Shown piece after piece: positions 1-5,935 of a DNA stretch of 7,143 bases. The stretch covers positions 1-7,143 of the forward strand of contig JAQBWG010000098.1 in NCBI GenBank assembly GCA_027625225.1, given 5' to 3'. This DNA comes from Chloroflexota bacterium (GTDB lineage: Bacteria > Chloroflexota > Dehalococcoidia > Lucifugimonadales > VGZR01). The position numbers were made by a program, and so were the translations under genes. Position 1 is the first letter of the stretch; every line of letters begins with the position of its first letter. The notes beneath the pieces are model-generated. The model was not told the DNA's origin. It saw only the letters and a list, made by a program, of their open reading frames with translations, and made no database searches.

Positions 1-813
1 CTCGGCCAGGGCCGCTTCATGGTTGGCGTCGGCTCCGGCGCGCTCCCTGTGGACATCCGCCTGTTCGGCCTCGACTACGAATCCGGCCAGCACCGTGAAA
101 TGACGCGCGAGGCCCTCGAAATCATGCTATTCCTCTGGCAAACCAAGGGCCCGGCCGAGTTCAAGGGAAAATACTGGACGACCAGGATCCCTGCCGACGA
201 CGAGTTCGCCGACATGAAGCTGAAAATAAACATCGAACCCTTTACCAAGCCGCATCCGCCCATCGCCGTCGCTGCCGGCAGCCCCAAATCCCAGACCCTC
301 AGGATGGCCGGCGAGCGCGGCTACATCCCCCTCACCCTCGGCCTCGGCGAGGCCTACCTCGCTAGCCAGTGGGAGTCCATGGAAGAAGGCGCCAAGGAGG
401 CCGGACGCAAGCCCCCGCCTCGCGACCTGTGGCGCGTCGTCCGCGACGTCTGGATTGAAGACACCGACGAAAAGGCCGAAAAGGCCGTCCGCGAGGGCAT
501 GATGTGGCGGGCCTGGGAAGAATACCTCTACCCCGTCTGGTCGTCCGGCCCCCAGCCCATCGTCCGCAGCATGAAGCACGATGCCAGCGTTCGCGACGAA
601 GACGTCACCCTCGACTACATCATGGAAAACGTCTGGCTGGTGGGCAGCCCCGAAACCGTCGCCCGCAAACTACGCCGCCTCTACGACGTCTCCGGCGGTT
701 TCGGGACCCTGCTGCTCATGACCCTCGACCATTACGACAACCCCGAAGGCTGGAACGCCACCATGCGCCGCTTTAAAGAAGAAGTCATGCCGCTGGTAGC
801 CGACCTGAAGTAG
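1..813 (+). CDS. LLM-class flavin-dependent oxidoreductase, 5'-truncated by window edge
   Basis: This is the C-terminal 270 residues of a luciferase-like monooxygenase (bacterial luciferase / F420- or FMN-dependent TIM-barrel superfamily, usually about 320-350 aa). The frame is open from base 1, before the first ATG at 19, so the true start lies left of the window. Visible family signatures are GRFMVGVGSG followed by a FG about ten residues later, the W-x-G-P-x-x-F-K-G-K-Y-W segment, KPHPPIAVAAGSPKS (a substrate/cofactor-loop type motif), and a C-terminal VGSPETVARKLRRL block before a Gly-rich GGFGTLLLM strand. The protein is predicted soluble, using reduced flavin (FMNH2 or F420H2) for oxidation of an organic substrate; cofactor and substrate cannot be read from sequence. 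The stop is followed after 33 nt by the amidohydrolase gene on the same strand, suggesting co-transcription and a joint catabolic role. Codons are strongly C-ended. Family assignment is firm; reaction unknown. Confidence 0.9.
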   Translation, partial: LGQGRFMVGVGSGALPVDIRLFGLDYESGQHREMTREALEIMLFLWQTKGPAEFKGKYWTTRIPADDEFADMKLKINIEPFTKPHPPIAVAAGSPKSQTLRMAGERGYIPLTLGLGEAYLASQWESMEEGAKEAGRKPPPRDLWRVVRDVWIEDTDEKAEKAVREGMMWRAWEEYLYPVWSSGPQPIVRSMKHDASVRDEDVTLDYIMENVWLVGSPETVARKLRRLYDVSGGFGTLLLMTLDHYDNPEGWNATMRRFKEEVMPLVADLK

Positions 814-833
814 AATCCCGATAATTCGCAATC

Positions 834-839
834 AGGAGG
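834..839 (+). promoter_or_regulatory. Ribosome binding site of the amidohydrolase gene
   Basis: AGGAGG lies 7 nt before the ATG at 847. It is a full consensus Shine-Dalgarno, so the ATG is a secure start. No promoter-like element is evident in the 33-nt gap, so the gene probably relies on read-through from the upstream oxidoreductase gene. Confidence 0.85.
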
Positions 840-846
840 ATTTCAA

Positions 847-1785
847 ATGGCAAACCCGTTAGTGATAGATGTCCACGTCCACTACTACGCCACCCGACGC
901 GAGGGCCGCGAGTCGGTCGACCCCTACGAAGGCTGGGAGTTCGGCAAGCACCCCACGCCAGCGTTCAGCAAATACGATGGAGTGGTGGACGACGTCCTCC
1001 GCAACATGAAGGAATCCGGCGCATCCACCTTCTTCATGGTGCACTTCTACCTCCCCTTCATAGACCGCTACAGCCACGTGCAAAAAGTGCCCGCTGGTGC
1101 CGCCCGGGAAAAGGCCATCAAAGAGTTCAGCGCCGCGCACAAGGAAAATTTCAAGCGTTCCAACTACTGGGCCTGCGAAGTCTTGAAAGACCACCCCCAG
1201 CTTCATCCCTACGTGTTCATAGACCCCTGGGTGTTCTCCCCGCAGGAGACCGCAGACCACCTCACCGACCTGGCAAAGAACCACGGCGCAAAAGGAGTAA
1301 AACTCCACGCCCCCATCCAGATGTTCAAGATGAGCGACGAGCGCATGTACCCCGCCTACGAAGTTTGCCGTGACCTCGGCCTCGGCATCGTCGCCCACTC
1401 CGGCACCTCACAGGGCGACGTGCAGTACGGCGACCCCCAGGCCTTCGTGCCCGTGTACAAAAATTTCCCCGGCCTCAAACTCATCACCGCCCACCTCGGC
1501 AACGGGTCGTGGAAGCAGACCAGAGAAGTCGCCAAGGCCAATCCCAACGCCGTGTTCGACACCTGTGAACTCATCGAATGGTTCGGCGCCCCGCTCGGCC
1601 CCACGCCGGAGGACTTCGCCCGCCTTATAAAAGACATCGGCCCCGAGCGTGTCATGCTCGCCTCCGACTTCCCTTGGTGGAGCACCAAGCACGTCATAGA
1701 CATCCTCATGGACCTACCCATCCTGTCCCGGGAAGAAAAAGAGGGTATCCTGGGAGCCAACGCCGCCCGCTACATGGGGTTCTAA
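847..1785 (+). CDS. Amidohydrolase family protein (PF04909-type metal-dependent hydrolase/decarboxylase)
   Basis: A 312-residue TIM-barrel metal-dependent hydrolase of the amidohydrolase-related (amidohydrolase_2) family. Metal-site candidates sit in the expected order: DVHVH near the N-terminus (His10, His12), GVKLH (Lys152/His154) on a central strand, VAHSG (His184), AHLGNG (His216) and the C-terminal SDFPWW (Asp274). The D-P-x-x-F-x-P-V-x-x-x-FPGLKLITAH stretch before His216 is characteristic of this family. Length is complete and typical; no signal peptide, so cytoplasmic. Family members include hydrolases, lactonases, hydratases and non-oxidative decarboxylases of the ACMSD/gamma-resorcylate decarboxylase type, so the reaction cannot be fixed. 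The neighbouring flavin oxidoreductase suggests that oxidation is followed by hydrolysis or decarboxylation of the same substrate (inference). Codon use is C-ended like the upstream gene, and the start is backed by AGGAGG. Confidence 0.9.
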   Translation: MANPLVIDVHVHYYATRREGRESVDPYEGWEFGKHPTPAFSKYDGVVDDVLRNMKESGASTFFMVHFYLPFIDRYSHVQKVPAGAAREKAIKEFSAAHKENFKRSNYWACEVLKDHPQLHPYVFIDPWVFSPQETADHLTDLAKNHGAKGVKLHAPIQMFKMSDERMYPAYEVCRDLGLGIVAHSGTSQGDVQYGDPQAFVPVYKNFPGLKLITAHLGNGSWKQTREVAKANPNAVFDTCELIEWFGAPLGPTPEDFARLIKDIGPERVMLASDFPWWSTKHVIDILMDLPILSREEKEGILGANAARYMGF

Positions 1786-1807
1786 GGGGGCATCAACCCG
1801 TAATCGT

Positions 1808-1815
1808 AAAGGAGG
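1808..1815 (+). promoter_or_regulatory. Strong ribosome binding site deciding the lipoprotein start
   Basis: AAAGGAGG ends 5 nt before the ATG at 1821. It selects this start over a longer in-frame opening that runs back to 1578 through the amidohydrolase gene. The 21 nt between the amidohydrolase stop and this site hold no recognisable promoter. Confidence 0.88.
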
Positions 1816-1820
1816 TTGTC

Positions 1821-3071
1821 ATGCGACGGATAGTTTTAGGAATAGCTGCCGTGTTACTGCTGGCCGTACTCGCCTGTAGCGACTCGTCGCCCTCCACTCA
1901 GGGCTCGACCTCACCCACCGTTCAGGAAACGGCGACCTCCTTACCTACTAGCGAACCGGTTGTTACACAGCAAACGGACGACGAGCCCACCGGTAACACC
2001 TTCCTCGACCTCCTGTCGCTCGTGCCCGACACCCCCGAGACCCGACAGGGTGTCTTCGTCAACGACTTCGCTCGCATCCGTGACCTTTGTGACATCGCAC
2101 TTCCCGGCCCTGATGCCGACCAGCAAGCGCTACTGGCGTATTTTCGGGATGTCACACATCCTGCGGACTTCACTATCGAGCGGTCTTTTATCTCCGGACT
2201 AGGCGGCTTTCAGCCCTTCGCCACCCAAAACCTCGGCTTTACCATACGGGATGTGGATGCCGACCTGTATTTGAGTGACGAAGCCGCTGCAGAAGATGTA
2301 TTCCTTGAAGTTGTGCTAGGACGATTTGACCCGGAAACGGCCAATCGATTGATGAAGGATTGTGCCGATTGCCTCGAATCGGTCTCAAGCCGGTATTCCG
2401 CTGAAGAATACAAAAGGCTCACGGTACATGCGTGGGGAGATGGGCTTATCCTGCACACCAGCGAGCGGTATACAGCCCCTATAGGCGACTCCAACGGGCG
2501 TTCAATGCCTACCGTGGTCTCTTCAAATTACTTGGCTCGGGCTATGTCGACGGACTTTACCAAAAGCGTTATCGATGCGGCCCATAACGATGCTTCGAGC
2601 TTGACGGATACGGAAGAGTTTGAGCAGCTTGCGAAAGCACTGGATAGTCTGGGCGTGCATAGTGCGTTTGTGAGTGGTGAAACCCACCAGGTTGAAAAAT
2701 GGCTCGAAGACCGGTACTTAGGGGCCCCGGACTGGCAAATAGAGGCGATATTGCAAATAGTTGGCCGGGTTCCACTTATGGTGCCCTACAGGGCTTTCGC
2801 CACCGGAGTCGGAAAAGATACTGAACCGTTCGCAGCCATCGTTATCGTTAACAGCAACTCTCGTGATGCCTCATTGAACGCTCAGGTTCTGCGAGCACGG
2901 CTCAACGAAGGACGTATGCTTAACAATCGGTTGGATTACAACGAATGGTTTGAGCGCATAGATGTTCAAACGAATGGAAGTGTTCTGACGGTTAAGATAT
3001 ACGGGGAAGTGCCGGTGGGGAACTGGGTTGATCGGATAGTACGAGGCGAATACTTAATCGTTCACGAATAG
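1821..3071 (+). CDS. Predicted secreted lipoprotein of unknown function
   Basis: A 416-residue protein not assigned to a named family. It begins with a classic lipoprotein signal: MRR, a hydrophobic core at residues 4-18, then Val-Leu-Ala-Cys with Cys19 as the predicted lipidation site. Residues 20-58 form a Ser/Thr/Pro-rich flexible linker, as in surface-anchored lipoproteins. The remaining 360 residues look globular. Landmarks are LLSLVPDTPETR (64-75), a GFTIRDVDADLYL segment (119-131), GRFDPETANRLMKDC (157-171) with a CADC pair (Cys171/Cys174), an aromatic AWGDG (194-198), and a closing WVDRIVRGEYLIVHE tail. A further cysteine is Cys90. No catalytic motif or further membrane segment is evident. 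Codon use is more mixed and AT-richer than the two upstream genes. It converges on lipA with 7 nt between the stops. It recalls uncharacterised Chloroflexi lipoproteins, from memory only. A binding or envelope role is possible but unproven. Confidence 0.85.
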   Translation: MRRIVLGIAAVLLLAVLACSDSSPSTQGSTSPTVQETATSLPTSEPVVTQQTDDEPTGNTFLDLLSLVPDTPETRQGVFVNDFARIRDLCDIALPGPDADQQALLAYFRDVTHPADFTIERSFISGLGGFQPFATQNLGFTIRDVDADLYLSDEAAAEDVFLEVVLGRFDPETANRLMKDCADCLESVSSRYSAEEYKRLTVHAWGDGLILHTSERYTAPIGDSNGRSMPTVVSSNYLARAMSTDFTKSVIDAAHNDASSLTDTEEFEQLAKALDSLGVHSAFVSGETHQVEKWLEDRYLGAPDWQIEAILQIVGRVPLMVPYRAFATGVGKDTEPFAAIVIVNSNSRDASLNAQVLRARLNEGRMLNNRLDYNEWFERIDVQTNGSVLTVKIYGEVPVGNWVDRIVRGEYLIVHE

Positions 3072-3081
3072 CCGTCGGCTA
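3069..3081. repeat. 13-bp palindrome spanning two convergent stop codons
   Basis: TAGCCG-T-CGGCTA is a perfect inverted repeat. Its left TAG is the stop of the lipoprotein gene and its right CTA is the reversed TAG of lipA. As RNA it could form a 5-bp stem with a 3-nt loop from either strand. There is no T-tract on either side, so I do not call it a terminator; it may simply come from two identical stop codons beside a GC-rich core. Confidence 0.5.
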
Positions 3082-3957
3082 GGCAGTCACCGCCGTTGCC
3101 GCCGCGTGCTGCTCGTCCGCGTGGTAGGAGCTGCGCACCAGCGGACCCGACGCCACATGGCTGAAACCCAACGCCTCGCCCTCCATGCGTAGCTCGTCGA
3201 ACTCCGCCGGCGTGTACCATCGCTGCAGTTCCGTGTGCTTCTTCGATGGCCGCAGGTATTGGCCTATCGTCAGCAGGTCACAATCCACCGAGCGCAGGTC
3301 GCGCATCGTCTGAATAATCTCGTCCTTCGTCTCACCCAGGCCCACCATCATGCCCGACTTGGTCACCGCGCCGGGGGTGATTTCCTTGGCCTTGGCCAGC
3401 AATTCCAGAGACTGGTCGTAGTCGCCCTTCGCCCGCACCCGGTGGAACACGCTCCGCACCGTCTCGATGTTGTGGTTCAGCGTGTCCGGCCGCGCGTCCA
3501 TCACCGTCTTGAGCGCGTCCCAGTTGCCCTGGAAGTCGGGGATGAGCACCTCCACCTTGCACTCCGGCAACCGCTTGCGCACCTGTGTGATGCACTGCGC
3601 GAAGATGAACGCCCCGCCGTCCGGCAGGTCGTCGCGGTTCACCGACGTGATGACCGCATACTTCAGTCCCATCTTCTCTGCCGTCTCTGCTAGACGCACC
3701 GGCTCCTGCAAGTCCAGGCCCGTCGGTTTGCCGCTGGTCACCGCACAGTACGTACAGGCCCGCGTGCAGATATCGCCCAGAATCATGAACGTCGCCGTGC
3801 CGCGCTCCCAGCACTCCCCGATGTTCGGGCAGTGTGCCTCTTCGCACACCGTGTGCAGCGTCGCACCCCGCAGCATGTTCTGTAGCTTGATGTAATTTGG
3901 GCCGCCCGGCATCTTTGCCTTCAGCCATTCGGGCAGCCTTCGCTGGGTCGTCGTCAC
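3079..3957 (-). CDS. lipA: Lipoyl synthase (radical SAM)
   Basis: Inserts two sulfur atoms into the octanoyl group bound to the lipoyl domains of 2-oxoacid dehydrogenases or glycine cleavage H protein, in the cytoplasm. With the GTG start at 3957 the protein has 292 residues, normal for LipA. Both cluster sites are intact. The auxiliary [4Fe-4S] cysteines are Cys38, Cys43 and Cys49 (C-x4-C-x5-C in TVCEEAHCPNIGECW). The radical-SAM site is CTRACTYC (Cys64, Cys68, Cys71) after the diagnostic GTATFMILGD. The C-terminal RSSYHADE (275-282) carries the serine that ligates the auxiliary cluster in characterised LipA. NHNIET, VTKSGMMVGLGET and the IGQYLRPS block complete the signature. ATG codons at 3999 and 3990 would add 14 or 11 residues, but they overlap or precede the predicted -10 and lack a ribosome site. 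No lipB or lipM is visible nearby. The gene is divergent from the methyltransferase operon. Confidence 0.96.
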   Translation of the reverse strand: MTTTQRRLPEWLKAKMPGGPNYIKLQNMLRGATLHTVCEEAHCPNIGECWERGTATFMILGDICTRACTYCAVTSGKPTGLDLQEPVRLAETAEKMGLKYAVITSVNRDDLPDGGAFIFAQCITQVRKRLPECKVEVLIPDFQGNWDALKTVMDARPDTLNHNIETVRSVFHRVRAKGDYDQSLELLAKAKEITPGAVTKSGMMVGLGETKDEIIQTMRDLRSVDCDLLTIGQYLRPSKKHTELQRWYTPAEFDELRMEGEALGFSHVASGPLVRSSYHADEQHAAATAVTA

Positions 3958-3962
3958 ATCCG

Positions 3963-3968
3963 CTCCTC
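3963..3968 (-). promoter_or_regulatory. Ribosome binding site selecting the GTG start of lipA
   Basis: Read on the minus strand, GAGGAG is followed by 5 nt and then GTG (3957-3955). The ATG overlapping this GTG in another frame runs straight into TGA, so it is not the start. This site is the main reason for shortening lipA relative to the ATG at 3999. Confidence 0.8.
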
Positions 3969-3985
3969 GTTTGAGTCTGGCAAGA

Positions 3986-3994
3986 ATCATACCA
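3986..3994 (-). promoter_or_regulatory. Putative extended -10 promoter for lipA
   Basis: On the minus strand the sequence TGG-TATGAT gives an extended -10 (TGn plus TATGAT, one mismatch from TATAAT). No good -35 is found 17 nt upstream (CCACTA), which extended -10 promoters can tolerate. Transcription would start near 3979, leaving a leader of about 22 nt before the GTG at 3957 and excluding the ATG codons at 3999 and 3990. Predicted from sequence only. Confidence 0.5.
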
Positions 3995-4003
3995 AACATC
4001 CTG

Positions 4004-4012
4004 TGCTATAGT
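4004..4012 (+). promoter_or_regulatory. Putative extended -10 promoter for the rlmD-maf-tatA-tatC unit
   Basis: TGC-TATAGT forms an extended -10 (TGn plus a hexamer one mismatch from TATAAT). The -35 position at 3984-3989 (GAATCA) is poor. The expected transcription start is near 4019, with a leader of about 29 nt to the ATG at 4048. Two GATTC copies (4025-4029 and 4031-4035) lie in this leader. It sits only 9 nt from the opposing lipA -10. Confidence 0.5.
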
Positions 4013-4047
4013 GGCTCTAGCTACGATTCAGATTCCACAGAGACGCC

Positions 4048-5244
4048 ATGCTCAAGCCGCCCTCAGACAAAACCCAGATAGAAGAAAACGTCCGCCTCGA
4101 ACTCGGCGAAATGAGCCCCGACGGCGACACACTAGCCATGTTCGACGGCGAACAGATTCCCGTGTGCGGGGGCATCATGGGGGAGGTCGTCGAGGCAACA
4201 ATCCGTCGCTTCACCAAGCGACGGAAGCGCGTCACTGTAGGCGTCGTCGAAGACATCATTCAAGCATCGCCCCACCGTGTCGCTCCCCCTTGCCCCTACT
4301 ACGGCCCTTGCACTGGCTGCGACTGGCAGCACATCGCCTACCCGCACCAACTCCAACTCAAACGCGAGCGCATCCAAAAAGCCCTCGCGTCGCACCCCGA
4401 ACTGGCCGACGTTCCCGTCGCCGAAACGTTGCCCAGCCCATCGCAATTCGGCTACCGCAACCACGCCCGCTTCACCGTCCGGAATCAGGGCCAGCTCGGT
4501 TTCGTCAACCGGGTTACGCGCCGGTGGACCCGCGTGGACGAATGCATGCTCATGGACCCGGGCATCAACGAAAAACTGGCGGAACTTCAGGACAAAGCCG
4601 ACACTTCGCAGCTCTCCATCCGCTACGGCATCAACACCGACGAGTGGCTTATACAGCCGCGCATGAGCATATCGACGCCCACCGGACAGGCCTATTACAA
4701 AGAAAAACTGCTGGACAGAACCTTCCGCGTCGCCTCACCGTCGTTCTTCCAGGTGAATACCAAGCAAGCAGAACAGCTTGCCGAGAAAATACGCGAGCGC
4801 CTGACACCTGCCGAAAACCTCACCGTGGTGGATGCCTATGCTGGTGTGGGCACGTTCGCGGTGCTGTTGGCGCCGCACGTGAAACGGGTGATTCTTATCG
4901 AAGAGTCGCCCGCCGCGGTGAAGGACGCCGCTATAAATGCCATCGGACTGGACAACGTCGGGTTCATGGAAGGCCGGACGGAGGACGTGCTAGCTACTCT
5001 GGACGAGCGGCCGGACGTGCTTATCCTCGATCCGCCGAGGGTGGGTTGCCATCCCGATGCCATCGCGGCTGCCGTGAGGTTGTCTCCGCCGACGCTTTTG
5101 TATGTCTCGTGTGTGCCGGAGACGGCGGCGCGCGATTTGGCGTTGCTCGCGCAAGGCGGCTACACAGTCGAGAACGTCGAGCCGGTGGACATGTTCCCGC
5201 AGACCCACCATGTCGAGTGTCTGGCTACGCTACGGCTGGCGTGA
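4048..5244 (+). CDS. rlmD: RlmD/TrmA-family RNA 5-methyluridine methyltransferase, [4Fe-4S] type
   Basis: SAM-dependent methyltransferase placing a C5 methyl on uridine in 23S rRNA or tRNA. The 398 residues hold an N-terminal TRAM-like beta domain (about 8-70), an Fe-S cluster site with C-x5-C-x2-C (Cys82, Cys88, Cys91 in CPYYGPCTGC) plus Cys166, an SFFQVN motif (232-237), and a C-terminal Rossmann domain. In that domain DAYAGVG (262-268) binds SAM, DPPR (328-331) follows, YVSC supplies the nucleophile Cys355, and HHVE gives the proposed general base Glu390. All key residues are present. The usual Asn after the nucleophile is Val here (SCVPET). RlmD (U1939), RlmC and TrmA are hard to separate by eye; the cluster and TRAM domain favour RlmD-like over E. 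coli TrmA, so the symbol is provisional. The start has only a weak AGAGA ribosome site. It heads a probable operon, 16 nt before maf. Strand composition shifts within the gene near 4.8 kb. Confidence 0.9.
   Translation: MLKPPSDKTQIEENVRLELGEMSPDGDTLAMFDGEQIPVCGGIMGEVVEATIRRFTKRRKRVTVGVVEDIIQASPHRVAPPCPYYGPCTGCDWQHIAYPHQLQLKRERIQKALASHPELADVPVAETLPSPSQFGYRNHARFTVRNQGQLGFVNRVTRRWTRVDECMLMDPGINEKLAELQDKADTSQLSIRYGINTDEWLIQPRMSISTPTGQAYYKEKLLDRTFRVASPSFFQVNTKQAEQLAEKIRERLTPAENLTVVDAYAGVGTFAVLLAPHVKRVILIEESPAAVKDAAINAIGLDNVGFMEGRTEDVLATLDERPDVLILDPPRVGCHPDAIAAAVRLSPPTLLYVSCVPETAARDLALLAQGGYTVENVEPVDMFPQTHHVECLATLRLA
4202..4225 (+). repeat. Perfect 10-bp hairpin with CACC loop inside rlmD
   Basis: TCCGTCGCTT (4202-4211) and AAGCGACGGA (4216-4225) are exact inverted copies around the 4-nt loop CACC. 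The stem is uninterrupted and GC-rich. It falls in codons 52-60, encoding part of the basic RRFTKRR stretch at the end of the TRAM-like domain. There is no T-run after it, so it is not a canonical terminator. It could be codon coincidence or an mRNA structure that slows early elongation. Confidence 0.75.
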
Positions 5245-5260
5245 GGCGTACAATACTGCA

Positions 5261-5935
5261 ATGCCCAGTTCAAAAAACATGGCAACAGTCGCATCGCGTA
5301 CGCTGGTTTTGGCGTCCGGTTCGCCCCGTCGCCGTGAACTCATGGGAAAGTATTTCAACCACGTCGAGTTGAACAGGCCGTCGGACGAAGAGCCGGAGCC
5401 CGAAGCAGATGAAAAGCCGGACGTGTACGCGCTGCGGGTCGCCCGAACCAAAGCAGAGCAAATAGCGCAGCGCCGTCACGACGCAGTGGTCATCGCAGCG
5501 GACACGGTTGTTGCCCTAGATGGCGACATCATGGGCAAACCGCAAGACGAGAACGAAGCGATTAGTATGCTTCAGCGCTTGCGAGGTAAAACTCACAGGG
5601 TTACTACTGGCGTAGTCGTGCTCGACACAGGTACAGGGCTGTCGTATAAGGCCGCGCCGCAGACTGCTGTGACGATGCGAGGGTATTCGGGCGGCGAAAT
5701 CGAAGCGTATGCGGCATCCGGCGAGCCGATGGATAAAGCGGGCGGGTACGCCATTCAGGACGCGACTTTTAAGCCTGTGTCAAACATTGAGGGATGTTAT
5801 CTGAACGTGGTTGGGCTTCCGGTGTGTGTCCTGGCAGACCTGCTGGTGCAGGCCGGTAAGACAAACGAGATGAAGATGGATGTAGCCGCACCCGTCGAGT
5901 GCACGGACTGCACTTTTGGGAAGGCGGCCAGATGA
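5261..5935 (+). CDS. maf: Maf family nucleoside triphosphate pyrophosphatase (dTTP/UTP type)
   Basis: Hydrolyses non-canonical or excess nucleoside triphosphates to monophosphate and pyrophosphate. The 224-residue protein shows the Maf signature in order: LASGSPRR (17-24), IAADTVV with candidate catalytic Asp81, GKP (92-94), RLRGKTHRVTTG (106-117), DKAGGYAIQ (158-166) and EGCYLNVVGLP (177-187). SPRR together with GGYAIQ fits the YhdE-like dTTPase/UTPase branch better than the YceF m7GTPase branch. Typical Maf proteins are near 190-200 aa; here about 30 residues follow the fold and end in a CTDC pair (Cys214/Cys217), an unusual tail. The ATG at 5261 is chosen because it lies 16 nt after the rlmD stop with a GTGAGG 14 nt upstream, which is too far to be ideal. 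ATG 5279, six codons later, is a real alternative since the conserved core begins after it. The stop overlaps the tatA start (ATGA), indicating coupling. Confidence 0.92.
   Translation: MPSSKNMATVASRTLVLASGSPRRRELMGKYFNHVELNRPSDEEPEPEADEKPDVYALRVARTKAEQIAQRRHDAVVIAADTVVALDGDIMGKPQDENEAISMLQRLRGKTHRVTTGVVVLDTGTGLSYKAAPQTAVTMRGYSGGEIEAYAASGEPMDKAGGYAIQDATFKPVSNIEGCYLNVVGLPVCVLADLLVQAGKTNEMKMDVAAPVECTDCTFGKAAR
5918..5924 (+). promoter_or_regulatory. Ribosome binding site of tatA within the maf 3' end
   Basis: GGGAAGG lies 7 nt before the ATG at 5932. It sits in the last codons of maf and selects this start over an in-frame GTG at 5899, which would add 11 residues ahead of the conserved N-terminal helix. 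Confidence 0.75.

Noticed and set aside
340..354. Inverted repeat GGCCTC-GGC-GAGGCC inside the oxidoreductase gene.
   Set aside because: Only 6 bp, and short GC stems are frequent in this C-rich coding sequence; no regulatory context.
127..579. Open frames antisense to the oxidoreductase, and similar antisense frames over the amidohydrolase (859-1398) and a plus-strand frame over lipA (3235-3693).
   Set aside because: These arise from stop-poor GC-rich codons of strongly supported genes; they lack ribosome sites and recognisable domains.
1578..1820. In-frame upstream extension of the lipoprotein reading frame into the amidohydrolase gene.
   Set aside because: It is Arg/Pro/His-rich out-of-frame sequence of a real gene and would bury the signal peptide; the ATG at 1821 has AAAGGAGG.
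3957..3999. ATG starts at 3999 and 3990 for lipA, adding 14 or 11 N-terminal residues.
   Set aside because: They have no ribosome site, they lie on or upstream of the predicted -10, and the added residues are not LipA-like; the GTG at 3957 has GAGGAG at 5 nt.
4025..4035. Tandem GATTC copies in the rlmD leader as a possible operator.
   Set aside because: Two five-base copies are too short to separate from chance, and no matching regulator site is recognised.
4011..5372. A 453-codon open frame on the plus strand overlapping the methyltransferase gene.
   Set aside because: Its product is dominated by Arg, His and Pro with no motif, typical of a shifted frame in GC-rich DNA; the 4048-5244 frame has all catalytic motifs.
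5899..5931. GTG start for TatA upstream of 5932.
   Set aside because: It would add 11 residues before the conserved N-terminal Tat helix, whereas ATG 5932 has GGGAAGG at 7 nt and the ATGA overlap.
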